From: CBDAKK01 sp965196605
GTDB lineage: Bacteria > Spirochaetota > Spirochaetia > WTKD01 > G963693115
NCBI GenBank assembly: GCA_965196605.1
Contig: CBDAKK010000008.1
Location: 496,001 to 560,000 of the forward strand
Direction: 5' to 3'
Length of the DNA: 64,000 bases
Shown: positions 9,311 through 17,843 of the stretch, piece by piece
Numbering within the stretch: the stretch's first letter is position 1
Layout of the letters: every line of letters begins with the position of its first letter
Position numbers and translations under genes: made by a program
The notes under the pieces: generated by a model
What the model saw: only the letters and a program-made list of their open reading frames with translations
Told to the model about the DNA's origin: nothing
The model's database searches: none

Positions 9311-10069
9311 ATGATATCAAAGCAGTACAAGTCTTATATATTTTTTATTATATTTTTTAGCGCACTTATAGCAGCGTGGGAACTTGCTGTAGATTTTGGC
9401 ATCATTCCTTCTTTTATTATTCCCTCACCTACAAGTATTTTTTCTACGCTTATACGTGATAGAGCCCTGGTTTTTTCAAACGCGTTGGTGACCATAGGTA
9501 CCACCCTTTTAGGGCTCTTAATTTCTTTTTTTGTTGCTACAAGCCTTGCGGTTGTTATGGACAGATACGCATCTTTGCGCCGCATGCTATACCCCATTGT
9601 GCTTATTTTTCAAATTGTACCCATACTCATTTTTGCACCCATGTTGGTGTTGTGGTTTGGTTACGGTATAAAAACGCAATTGCTCATGGTCATTCTCATG
9701 TGCTTTTTCCCCATGTTACTTGCCCTTTTACGGGGGTTTGAGTCCGTGTCACAGTCGCACATCTTTTTACTACAAAGCATGGGCGCGCGTTCTCGCCACA
9801 TATTATATTGGATAAAATTTCCAAATGCCGCTTTTAGTTTGTGGTCGGTCATGCGCATGGTTGTAACCTATGCTGTTACCGCATCAGTTATTAGCGAATG
9901 GGTGGGCTCGCTAAAAGGACTGGGCGTGATGATAATAGCAAGCCAAAAGTCTTTTGCGATAGAACGAGTCTTAGTCGTGATTGTAGTTATTGTAATTATG
10001 AGCCTTGCGCTCTACATATGCGTTGTAGCAGTGGAGCGAATATTTATGCCGTGGAGAAAGTATTGCTAA
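9311..10069 (+). CDS. thiX: ThiX-like ABC transporter permease (thiamine precursor)
   Basis: 252 residues, about six membrane helices, of the BPD_transp_1 (SsuC/TauC/ThiX) family. The cytoplasmic EAA-type loop is seen as QSMGARSRHILYWIKFPNA around residues 154–173, the site that docks the ATPase. With ThiY and ThiZ it imports hydroxymethylpyrimidine-type precursors (HMP or formylaminopyrimidine) into the cytoplasm. Start at 9311 is fixed by the aptamer-embedded GGAGGGA. First gene of a plus-strand operon under the TPP riboswitch; the binding protein follows 61 bp downstream, while the likely ATPase (14577–15323) lies apart on the other strand. Confidence 0.88.
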   Translation: MISKQYKSYIFFIIFFSALIAAWELAVDFGIIPSFIIPSPTSIFSTLIRDRALVFSNALVTIGTTLLGLLISFFVATSLAVVMDRYASLRRMLYPIVLIFQIVPILIFAPMLVLWFGYGIKTQLLMVILMCFFPMLLALLRGFESVSQSHIFLLQSMGARSRHILYWIKFPNAAFSLWSVMRMVVTYAVTASVISEWVGSLKGLGVMIIASQKSFAIERVLVVIVVIVIMSLALYICVVAVERIFMPWRKYC

Positions 10070-10130
10070 ATAGTAATTGTTATTAATAAAATATTTAGAA
10101 ATAAAAATTTACATGAAGGAGTTATAAGAA

Positions 10131-11069
10131 ATGAAAACTATACGAGATATATTTATTTTTTTATGTGTTGCAATTATGCTTGTTGCTTGTGTACGCGCTA
10201 AAAATGATGAGAAAAAATCGACGAGCTTAGACTCAACCACTACTTTGATACGCGATACAGAATTTACAAAACTGAGTTTGTTACTCGACTGGACGCCAAA
10301 TACCAACCACCTTGGTGCATATGCAGCGCGTGAACTTGGGTTTTTTGCGGATGAACACTTGGATGTCTCTATAGATAGAATAGGGGGAGTTTCTGTATCC
10401 TTGGTTGTTGGTAGTGGTAAGGCGGAGTTTGGGTATACATCTCAAGCAGCGGTTACGCGCGCACGAGCTACGGAGTCTCCAGTCCCCATTGTTGCTGTTG
10501 CTGCTGTTATTCAGCACAACACTTCGGGCTTTGCGGGGCTTGTCTCTAGTGGCATACAGACCCCTAAAGACTTTGAAGGCAAAAAGTACAGTGCGTATGG
10601 CACCGATCGTGAAAAGCCAATTTTAGATGATGTCATGAAACTCTTTGGGGGCGATGTGGAAAAAGTTACCTTTGTACCCGGCGGGCAAATTGATTTATTG
10701 CAGGGCATACAATCAAAGCTCTTTGACATTGTGTGGATTTTTGAAGGATGGCAAGCGGTAGCAGCGCGAGAAAAAAACATAGATTTATTTTATATTCCAC
10801 TTATAGAAATAGACCCAAAGTTTGATTACTATACGCCCGTTATTATTTCATCCGAGCAGCATCTTGCGGAAAACCCAGAGGTTACCACGCGCTTTGTTCG
10901 CGCCATGAAAAAAGGCTACGAGTGGTCTGTCAAAAACCCAGAGGAGTCAGCGCGCATACTTTATGAAGCAGAACCCGCGCTCGATAAAAATTTAGTTCTC
11001 AAAAGCGCGCAGTTTCTTGCATCAAAGTTTATAGATGACGCGCCACATTGGGGCGTTATGAAACAATGA
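10131..11069 (+). CDS. thiY: ThiY-like pyrimidine-binding lipoprotein, truncated by in-frame TGA
   Basis: 312 residues of the NMT1/THI5-like family. Signal MKTIRDIFIFLCVAIMLVAC ends in a lipobox, so the product should be anchored to the membrane as the periplasmic-binding component for ThiX. LDWTPNTNHLGAYAARELGFF near residue 55 is the family signature for the pyrimidine site. Good ribosome site AAGGAG at -13. The frame stops at TGA 11067–11069 right after HWGVMKQ, yet it continues in frame to TAA 11169–11171 with PWDNYTQWLQEKN ... AFTNEF, which is the conserved family C-terminus (compare the neighbour's WGVLDIAKVNDYLQWMQ). The last ~33 residues are therefore lost unless the stop is read through or is a sequencing error. 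Confidence 0.82.
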   Translation: MKTIRDIFIFLCVAIMLVACVRAKNDEKKSTSLDSTTTLIRDTEFTKLSLLLDWTPNTNHLGAYAARELGFFADEHLDVSIDRIGGVSVSLVVGSGKAEFGYTSQAAVTRARATESPVPIVAVAAVIQHNTSGFAGLVSSGIQTPKDFEGKKYSAYGTDREKPILDDVMKLFGGDVEKVTFVPGGQIDLLQGIQSKLFDIVWIFEGWQAVAAREKNIDLFYIPLIEIDPKFDYYTPVIISSEQHLAENPEVTTRFVRAMKKGYEWSVKNPEESARILYEAEPALDKNLVLKSAQFLASKFIDDAPHWGVMKQ

Positions 11070-11218
11070 CCGTGGGATAACTATACACAGTGGTTGCAGG
11101 AGAAAAATCTTGTAAGCGATTCTTTTTCTGTGGAAGGTGCATTTACCAATGAGTTTGTAACTCAAGAATAATGCCGCACATTCGGTATACGATGATTTTG
11201 CTATAGGACTACGTTATT

Positions 11219-12127
11219 ATGAAACAGTTAAAAATTGCACTAGATTGGACAGCCAACGTCAACCACTCGGGTTTTTTTATTGCCAAAGAATTAGGTTTTT
11301 ATGCGGAAAATGAGCTTGATGTAGACATTGTTGTACCCAATGTGCACGGCTATGTAGTTGGACCCGTACAAAAACTGGAGCAAGGCAGTGTAGACTTTGC
11401 GCTGGGGCCGCTTGAAGGCGTCGTGGGCTTACAGACTAAAACAACGCCGTGCAATGCAGTAGCCATTGCTGCAATTTTTACAGAAGATATAACGGCCATT
11501 GCTACAAGAGCTGATAGCGGTATTGTGACGCCAAAGGACTTTGACGAAAAAATATACGCTTCTTATTGCAGTGGAAACTACGGATGTAAAATAGTGCGAC
11601 AGATGATTAAAAATACTGGAGGCATGGGGAATATAACTATTATTGATCCTAAAGAGTTTAGTATGTGGGACATTATTGTAAGTCGCAAGGCAGATTTTAC
11701 ATGGATTTTTACAAACTGGGAAGGATTCTATGCTCGTAGCAAAGGAATTGAACTCAAGACTTTTAAGCTTTCTGACTACGACATTCCCTATGGATATTCT
11801 CCAGTAATAATGGCGCGGAAGGAAAAAGTCTCTGAATATCAGAAGGAATATCGTAATTTTTTGCACGCTACAAAAAAGGGTTTTCTATTTGCAAAAAACA
11901 ATCCTAAGCAGGCTAGCGATATTCTTACTCCGTTTTTGCCTGAAGAAGATAAAAATCTTGATGTATTGAAAAGCCAAATTTATACATCACAATATTATGG
12001 TGATGAAGATAACTGGGGAGTATTGGACATTGCAAAGGTTAACGATTATTTACAATGGATGCAGGCATACAATATAGAACCAACACAATTAGAAGTAAGA
12101 GATATTGTTACAAATGAACTTTTGTGA
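11219..12127 (+). CDS. Second NMT1/THI5-like protein without signal peptide
   Basis: 302 residues, paralogous to the upstream ThiY: LDWTANVNHSGFFIAKELGFY at residues 8–28 and a matching C-terminus ending in DIVTNEL. There is no leader: Met1 is followed directly by KQLKIALDW, and an in-frame TAG at 11204 rules out an upstream extension. A cytosolic location is thus predicted, unlike a transport lipoprotein. Eukaryotic and some bacterial THI5 proteins are cytosolic single-turnover HMP-phosphate synthases, but their CCCFC cysteine cluster is not seen here, so a binding or storage role, or secretion lost, is as likely. Last gene of the riboswitch operon. Confidence 0.7.
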   Translation: MKQLKIALDWTANVNHSGFFIAKELGFYAENELDVDIVVPNVHGYVVGPVQKLEQGSVDFALGPLEGVVGLQTKTTPCNAVAIAAIFTEDITAIATRADSGIVTPKDFDEKIYASYCSGNYGCKIVRQMIKNTGGMGNITIIDPKEFSMWDIIVSRKADFTWIFTNWEGFYARSKGIELKTFKLSDYDIPYGYSPVIMARKEKVSEYQKEYRNFLHATKKGFLFAKNNPKQASDILTPFLPEEDKNLDVLKSQIYTSQYYGDEDNWGVLDIAKVNDYLQWMQAYNIEPTQLEVRDIVTNELL

Positions 12128-12179
12128 GAATGCTAGAGATACGTAAGTACATGTACGAGTTTTACTAAACTTTTTTACG

Positions 12180-13022
12180 TTAGCTTTTTTGCAATGTTTT
12201 TATATAATGGCTAGGCGCGTGCGGATGCCCCACAGCCCATGTGGCTTTTTGAAAGAATACAAAATTCAAAACCGAGAGGGTGAGTAGCAATAATAAAAAC
12301 ACAGATGTTACGACTATGAAGTATAACGGATGTGTTGTTAGATACCTGCGTGAATCCTGTAAAAGTGTTCCAAGGCTTGGGTGTGGTATGGGTATGCCGA
12401 GTCCAAAATAAGACAGACCACCTTCTATGCCTATTGCAACTGCGGTAAGCGAAATGCATTGCGCGCAGAGCTTTGGAACTAAAAATGGCATTCCATGTTT
12501 TAGCGCAATGAAGAACGGATGCATGCCAAGTGAGCGCGAGGTTTGAGCAAAATCTTGTTGCATCACAGCGTCTATTTCGTTGAGACACACGCGCATGGTC
12601 AGCGGCAAAAATGCAAGAGCTTGCCCTACAAAGAGCACATGTATTCCACTACCAAAGGATGCAAGAATTACAAGGCACACTACTATAATGGGCATGATGT
12701 GAACAATGTCAACGAGAAAGCTTAAGAAAATTTTGAAAAGCTTGTGTGAAGACACAGAAACTAGGGCTGCGCCTAGGCTTACAATGGCGATAACAAGCAC
12801 AACACCAAGCGATAAACCCACGCTGGTGCGCAGCCCTGCAAGAACTCTACTGAAAATGTCGCGCCCAAGATCATCAGTGCCTAGCAAAAATTGTACTGAG
12901 GGACTTTCGAGTATGTGATCTGTGCGCGTGGTATAAGGGTCTAAGGGCAGCGCACACAGTGTAATAATGCTTAGCGTGAGCGTAACAAGTATTATAAGGT
13001 GTCGTTTTTTCATGCTACGCAT
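12180..13022 (-). CDS. DppC-like oligopeptide/nickel-type ABC permease
   Basis: 280 residues with the N-terminal hallmark FLLGTDDLGRDIFSRVLAG (residues 45–63) and an EAA loop QTSRSLGMHPFFIALKHGMP around 165. About six helices. Such permeases form a heterodimer with a DppB-type partner and import peptides, nickel or similar solutes delivered by a family 5 binding protein. The binding protein is immediately upstream (10-bp gap), but no DppB, DppD or DppF gene is in the window. Start at 13022 or 13013; both are followed by the same hydrophobic segment. Confidence 0.8.
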   Translation of the reverse strand: MRSMKKRHLIILVTLTLSIITLCALPLDPYTTRTDHILESPSVQFLLGTDDLGRDIFSRVLAGLRTSVGLSLGVVLVIAIVSLGAALVSVSSHKLFKIFLSFLVDIVHIMPIIVVCLVILASFGSGIHVLFVGQALAFLPLTMRVCLNEIDAVMQQDFAQTSRSLGMHPFFIALKHGMPFLVPKLCAQCISLTAVAIGIEGGLSYFGLGIPIPHPSLGTLLQDSRRYLTTHPLYFIVVTSVFLLLLLTLSVLNFVFFQKATWAVGHPHAPSHYIKTLQKS

Positions 13023-13032
13023 TCCATAACAC

Positions 13033-14568
13033 CTATTTTATTACTGCATGCCGAAAGTCGTAAAGTTCCAATACGGGGTCTATGCGTATATTTTTAACAC
13101 GCTTATGATGAGCTACGTTTATAACTGACTGTCCCACAAACACAAAGGGTTGCGCTTCGCTCATACGCACAAAGGCTTGCTTATATAACTTTGCCTGTTT
13201 CTTTGCATTTGTAGTAGCACGCGCAGAAGCAAGTAGCGCTACAAAGGCTTCATCGTTCCACCCTACATAGCTTTTCGCCTCTCCATAACCACGAAGACGT
13301 TGATCAGGCGTGAGCTTGCCCGTGTGACCTATGACGGTAAAATCAAAAATACCCTTGGTATACACTCGTGACATCCATGTTGGCCAATCAACGAGTTCTA
13401 TCGTGGTTTTCAGGCCTACGGCTTTTAGCATGTTTTGATATAACTGCGCCGCGCGCACATGATGTGCATAGGCTTGCGGTACGGTAATGACCAAGGGTTT
13501 TCCCTGTGGTATTCGCTCAAAATGTGCGGCGAAGTATTGCTTTGCTTCATCAGGGGCGTACTCTATTGGTGGCGTGCCATTGAGCACCGTGAATTCTTTT
13601 TTTGAAACGGAGTAAGGTGTCTTGTTTGGCCAGAAAATGGGGGTATACTCACCTCCCTTATACGCATCTTTTAGAACAGTTTCCGTATCTATTGCGCGCG
13701 CAACTGCCTTACGAAAGCCTTTGCTAGAAAGCAGATCATTTCTCATATTCATAGCAAGCACTAAAAGCGTGGCTCCACTTTTTTCTACAACCTTCATATG
13801 TTTCATTGCGCGTATTTGTGACAACTCAGACTCACTTATATACTTGGGGGCAACATCAAGCACCTTTTGAGCCATGGCTTGCATAGCCGCGGTGGGGTCA
13901 GCGAGAACAATAAATACTATAGATTCAAGTGCAATAGGATACAAGTAGTTCTCATTCTTGTTGAGCGTTATAGAAGTATTATCTTCCCAATGAGAAAACA
14001 CAAAAGGCCCGGTGCCTACGGGCGTTCTATTAAAATTATGACCTTCTTCAATAAGATCTTGCGGAAGTATTGCAGATTGAGGGTCTGCAAACAAAGGCAG
14101 AATATCTGTCGATGCTTGGGTAAGCGTCATGAGAACGGTGTAATCGCCCTTGGTAAATGCACTTTTAATAATGGAAAAATTGTCTTTCATTGGTGAGTTT
14201 ATTTGAGGGTCTTGAATGCGATGTATGCTCGCAATTACATCCTGTGCCGTTAACTGTTTTCCATGATGAAAGAAAACGTCATTGCGCAAGGTAAAACTCC
14301 AAGTACGCTTGTCTTGAGAGACGCTCCATGTCTCTGCTAGTAGCGGCGAGAAATCGGACTCTACAAGCGTGTCGTATATGTTGCGGGTTATTTCTTTTGT
14401 AATGGTTGCCGATGTTCTATGCGGGTCCAAGGAATTAGGGTTGCCGCCAATTGCAACCGTGACGGTATTTGCATTTTCTCTTATTGTGCAACTGAGCAGT
14501 GAGAGCACGCATAGCAACAATGAGAAGAAAGAAACAAGAGCATGGTTATATTTTTTCGTGCAATACAT
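13033..14568 (-). CDS. Family 5 extracellular solute-binding lipoprotein
   Basis: About 511 residues. From the ATG at 14568 the signal runs MYCTKKYNHALVSFFSLLLC to a lipobox LSLLSC. The mature chain has the SBP_bac_5 layout: VAIGGNPNSLDPHRT, then DTLVESDFSPLLAETW, then FTLRNDVFFHHGKQLTAQDV. This family carries di- and oligopeptides, nickel or other solutes to DppBC-type permeases. A minus-strand TATAAT (14576–14581) lies 7 nt before the start and overlaps the end of the upstream ATPase gene, and AAAGGA precedes the ATG, so the gene may have its own promoter in addition to read-through. Confidence 0.88.
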   Translation of the reverse strand: MYCTKKYNHALVSFFSLLLCVLSLLSCTIRENANTVTVAIGGNPNSLDPHRTSATITKEITRNIYDTLVESDFSPLLAETWSVSQDKRTWSFTLRNDVFFHHGKQLTAQDVIASIHRIQDPQINSPMKDNFSIIKSAFTKGDYTVLMTLTQASTDILPLFADPQSAILPQDLIEEGHNFNRTPVGTGPFVFSHWEDNTSITLNKNENYLYPIALESIVFIVLADPTAAMQAMAQKVLDVAPKYISESELSQIRAMKHMKVVEKSGATLLVLAMNMRNDLLSSKGFRKAVARAIDTETVLKDAYKGGEYTPIFWPNKTPYSVSKKEFTVLNGTPPIEYAPDEAKQYFAAHFERIPQGKPLVITVPQAYAHHVRAAQLYQNMLKAVGLKTTIELVDWPTWMSRVYTKGIFDFTVIGHTGKLTPDQRLRGYGEAKSYVGWNDEAFVALLASARATTNAKKQAKLYKQAFVRMSEAQPFVFVGQSVINVAHHKRVKNIRIDPVLELYDFRHAVIK

Positions 14569-14576
14569 ATCCTTTA

Positions 14577-15323
14577 TTATAAGAGACTTACAATGTGCTC
14601 TCGCACAGCACATGGTATTCCTTCTTGCTTGGTTGATGCTTTATCAGGCTTGTAGTCTGTGCATCTTATGAGACTTTGAGTATTTTCCAAAAGGCGAAAT
14701 GACGCGGGAGCGCCGCCGAGTACCGCTATAAAATCCGCAAGAGTAATAGCCTCTGTAATGTCATGTGTTACTAAAACAACTGTAGAGTCAAACTCTTGCC
14801 AAACTTTTTGCGACCACTGTTGGCATTCATCCTTTGTGATAGCGTCTAACTTAGAAAATGGCTCATCTAAAAGCAAGAGGGCGGGGGATGCAATACAAGC
14901 GCGCAGAAGCGCAATACGTTGACGCATGCCCCCAGAAAGTTGCTGAGGGTAGAAACTCGCAATGTCATTAAGATCAAAGTGTGCAAGCATGACAGACGCC
15001 TTTTCGCGCGCAAGCTTTTTAGACACACCCTGCACACGCAAAGGCAGCGCTACATTATCAAGTGCCTTCAAGTACGGCAGCAGCAAATCCTCTTGTTGCA
15101 TAAAGCTTGCAATACCGCTTTTTTTCAATATTGACTCTTTGCGAAAATGCACATCACCGCTTTGCGGCATTTCAAGCCCGGCTATTATTCTTAAAAGCGA
15201 GCTTTTCCCACAGCCACTTTTCCCAACAATGGCAAGCACATTCCCCTGTGGCACCGTACAAGAAATATTCTCAAAAACTTGTTTAGCATCGTAAGAGAGT
15301 GAAAGATTCTGGAACTTGAGCAT
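14577..15323 (-). CDS. thiZ: ThiZ/SsuB-type ABC transporter ATPase
   Basis: 248 residues with Walker A GKSGCGKSS (34–42), signature LSGGMRQR near 129, Walker B LLLLDEPFSKLD and an H-loop VTHD. The protein is of the NrtD/SsuB/ThiZ group that powers small-solute importers with ThiX-type permeases, and no other ATPase in the window fits ThiX, so pairing with thiX/thiY is inferred. A minus-strand TATAAT (15330–15335) stands 6 nt before the ATG and no ribosome site is visible, consistent with a leaderless message. Downstream the family 5 binding protein follows within a few bases; this mixing of two importer types in one operon is odd. Confidence 0.8.
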   Translation of the reverse strand: MLKFQNLSLSYDAKQVFENISCTVPQGNVLAIVGKSGCGKSSLLRIIAGLEMPQSGDVHFRKESILKKSGIASFMQQEDLLLPYLKALDNVALPLRVQGVSKKLAREKASVMLAHFDLNDIASFYPQQLSGGMRQRIALLRACIASPALLLLDEPFSKLDAITKDECQQWSQKVWQEFDSTVVLVTHDITEAITLADFIAVLGGAPASFRLLENTQSLIRCTDYKPDKASTKQEGIPCAVREHIVSLL

Positions 15324-15381
15324 ACAATCATTATAGGACGCTTATGTATTTTCGTCCTTCATCATATGCAAGAGTTTTTCA

Positions 15382-16335
15382 CTACCCCTTTGCGCTATTT
15401 CTCATTTTGTCCAGCGTAACCGCGAGTATAATGACAATGCCCTTCATCACCAACTGCCAATAGAACGAAACTTGTAGCAATGTGAGTCCGTTGTTAAGCA
15501 CTGCTATTATGAACGCACCTATGAGTGTTCCACCTATTCCGCCAATGCCACCTACAAAACTTGTGCCGCCTAAAATAACCGCAGCAATGGCATCGAGTTC
15601 AAAACTTTGCCCCATCAATCCATTTGCGCTGTATAGGCGACTTGATATCATAATACCCGCGAGCCCCGACAAGAGCCCCATGAAGCCGTAGGCAAAAAGC
15701 AAAATTGATGAAACGTTGATCCCGCTAAAGCGAGCGGCTTGCTCATTGCCCCCTACCGCGTATATGCGCACACCGAGCACCGTTTTTTGCAAAATAAACC
15801 AGCACAGAACAATGACAATGCACGCAATCCACCCCAACCACGGAATAAAGAGAAATTCATTATTTCCTATCCATGCATAGGTGATGTTGTTATTTATTAC
15901 GGTGGTGCCGTTTGCAAACAAGTACGCCGCGCCGCGCCATGCCGTAAGCCCGCCAAGCGTTACAATAAACGGCGGTAGCTTTACGTAAGAAATAAGCACG
16001 GCGTGAAGCAGCCCTATGGCAGTACCAACAAGAAGCGCCACGGGAATTGCAAGGTACGAAAAGAGCAGTGAAACTTGCAAAGCAATGACGGACGTAACCG
16101 CAAGCAATGAGCCCACCGAAAGATCTATGCCCCCCGTTAAAATTACTATGGTCATCCCTGAAGCAAGCACTATGTTGATAGACGCTGCTCTAAAAATATT
16201 GCGAAGGTTATTAAAGGACCCAAAGTTTGAAGTAAGTGCAAAAAATATCAAGCAAATGCAAAAAAGCACAGGAAGCATACCTAGCTTTTTTATATACGGT
16301 TTATTTAAAAATGTGCCTATGGCGTTTTGTGTCAT
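15382..16335 (-). CDS. rbsC: RbsC-type sugar ABC transporter permease
   Basis: 317 residues, eight to ten helices. SGMTIVILTGGIDLSVGS (58–75) and VAAVILGGTSFVGGIGGIGGT-like text near 255 are signatures of the ribose/galactose/xylose permease family. It forms the membrane channel with RbsA and one or more of the three binding lipoproteins upstream. Its ATG overlaps the stop of rbsA by 4 bp, pointing to translational coupling. Last gene of the minus-strand operon. The sugar cannot be read from the sequence. Confidence 0.9.
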   Translation of the reverse strand: MTQNAIGTFLNKPYIKKLGMLPVLFCICLIFFALTSNFGSFNNLRNIFRAASINIVLASGMTIVILTGGIDLSVGSLLAVTSVIALQVSLLFSYLAIPVALLVGTAIGLLHAVLISYVKLPPFIVTLGGLTAWRGAAYLFANGTTVINNNITYAWIGNNEFLFIPWLGWIACIVIVLCWFILQKTVLGVRIYAVGGNEQAARFSGINVSSILLFAYGFMGLLSGLAGIMISSRLYSANGLMGQSFELDAIAAVILGGTSFVGGIGGIGGTLIGAFIIAVLNNGLTLLQVSFYWQLVMKGIVIILAVTLDKMRNSAKG

Positions 16336-17843
16336 CTCGTATCCTCATTTTGTAAATTTGCTACCCTTTCTAAACCCGTAGCGTGTTTCATAATTCTCTC
16401 TTGTGATATCTCATCACCGCTCAGCTCTCCCGTTATTGCCCCCTCGTGCATTACAATAACCCGGTGCGCAACCCCTATTACCTCTGGCAAGTCGCTTGAT
16501 ATAAAAATAACAATGGCTCCCTGACGAGACATTTGGTGCATGAGTTTGTAAATCTCCATTTTGGTTGCAACGTCGACCCCGCGTGTTGGCTCGTCCAAAA
16601 AAATGACCCGCGGGCTTATGCTCACTAAGCGTGCTATGAGTAGCTTTTGTTGGTTGCCCCCGGAAAGAGAAGACGCAAGCGCTGTGGGGTGAGCAAGCTT
16701 TATTTGATACGCCTCTATGTTTTTTTGCACAAGCGCGTCTATTTCTTTTTTCTTCAAAACTCCGCAAGAAGCCGTGTCCGAAATTTTGTTTATGGCAATG
16801 TTCATGCCGCAGGACATGTCTAAAAACAAGCCCTGTTTTTTTCTATCCTCAGGCAAATAGACAATGCCGTGCTTCATAGCATCTATGGGGCTTGTAATAT
16901 GCAAGGGCTCACCGTTAAGCAGTATTTCCCCCGACTCCATGGGGTCTATGCCGCATATCAAGCGTATGAATTCAGTGCGCCCTGCACCAATAAGCCCCGC
17001 AAAGCCCAGCACCTCCCCACAGCGCGCGCTAAAGTTTAAGTTCTGCATGCCTGAGCCTGAGACATTGCGTACCTCAAAGCTTTGAGAAGTTTCCGTATGC
17101 ACGGCATCTTTGGTATAAAAATTTTCCAAGGGGCGGCCTACCATCATAGTAATAACCGCATCGTTGGTAATCTCCTCTTTCTCAAGCGTGCCTATGTAAT
17201 TACCATCGCGCAGCACCGTGACCCTGTCGGCAAGCTCATATATTTCATTCATGCGGTGCGATATATAAATGATAGCGACGTTCTTTTTCCTGAGGCTTTT
17301 GAGAATTTCAAATAATTTATGAGACTCTTTCTCGCTTAATGATGAAGTCGGTTCATCTAAAATTATTATTTTCCCCTTGTGTACCAGCGCCTTGGCAATT
17401 TCTATTTGCTGTTGCTGCCCCATGGTAAGCGTGCCCGCAATGTCTGTAGCCTGAAAGTCTGCCCCTAAGGCATTTAAACACGTTTGCGCTTCTGCATTCA
17501 TTGCGCGCGTGTTCTTCAAAAACCCCCCAATACGTTTTTCAAACCCTAAAAAAATATTCTCAGCAACAGTGATATTTTGTGCAATATTGAGCTCTTGATG
17601 TATGAGATTTATGCCACTCAAGATAGCCGCGTGAGGCGTCGTGTGGTGCATCTTCTCGCCGTCCACATGCACATGCCCACTATCCGCATGCTCCAAGCCC
17701 GAGATAATTTTCATCAACGTGCTTTTCCCCGCTCCATTTTCACCCACTAAAGCATGTATCTCACCCGCGCGCACATCAAAACCAACATCACGTAACACCG
17801 TGTTTTTAGAAAACGACTTGGTAATTTTATCGAGTATTAGCAT
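16332..17843 (-). CDS. rbsA: RbsA-type sugar ABC transporter ATPase (two NBDs)
   Basis: 503 residues with two ATPase domains. NBD1: Walker A GENGAGKST (35–43), signature LTMGQQQQIEIAKAL, Walker B IIILDEPTSSL. NBD2: degenerate Walker A GLIGAGRTE near 280, signature LSGGNQQKLLIARL, Walker B VIFLDEPTRGVD. This arrangement, with an inactive second site, is standard for RbsA/MglA/XylG. It abuts the binding protein gene (0 bp) and overlaps rbsC, so all are co-transcribed. Drives import of a monosaccharide. Confidence 0.92.
   Translation of the reverse strand: MLILDKITKSFSKNTVLRDVGFDVRAGEIHALVGENGAGKSTLMKIISGLEHADSGHVHVDGEKMHHTTPHAAILSGINLIHQELNIAQNITVAENIFLGFEKRIGGFLKNTRAMNAEAQTCLNALGADFQATDIAGTLTMGQQQQIEIAKALVHKGKIIILDEPTSSLSEKESHKLFEILKSLRKKNVAIIYISHRMNEIYELADRVTVLRDGNYIGTLEKEEITNDAVITMMVGRPLENFYTKDAVHTETSQSFEVRNVSGSGMQNLNFSARCGEVLGFAGLIGAGRTEFIRLICGIDPMESGEILLNGEPLHITSPIDAMKHGIVYLPEDRKKQGLFLDMSCGMNIAINKISDTASCGVLKKKEIDALVQKNIEAYQIKLAHPTALASSLSGGNQQKLLIARLVSISPRVIFLDEPTRGVDVATKMEIYKLMHQMSRQGAIVIFISSDLPEVIGVAHRVIVMHEGAITGELSGDEISQERIMKHATGLERVANLQNEDTR

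Noticed and set aside
10131..11171. TGA recoded as tryptophan
   Set aside because: TGA ends many other genes here at natural C-termini and TGG is used for Trp, so a changed genetic code is not supported.
11219..12127. THI5-type HMP-phosphate synthase assignment
   Set aside because: The CCCFC motif and its surroundings are not visible; only the general NMT1/THI5-like fold is supported.
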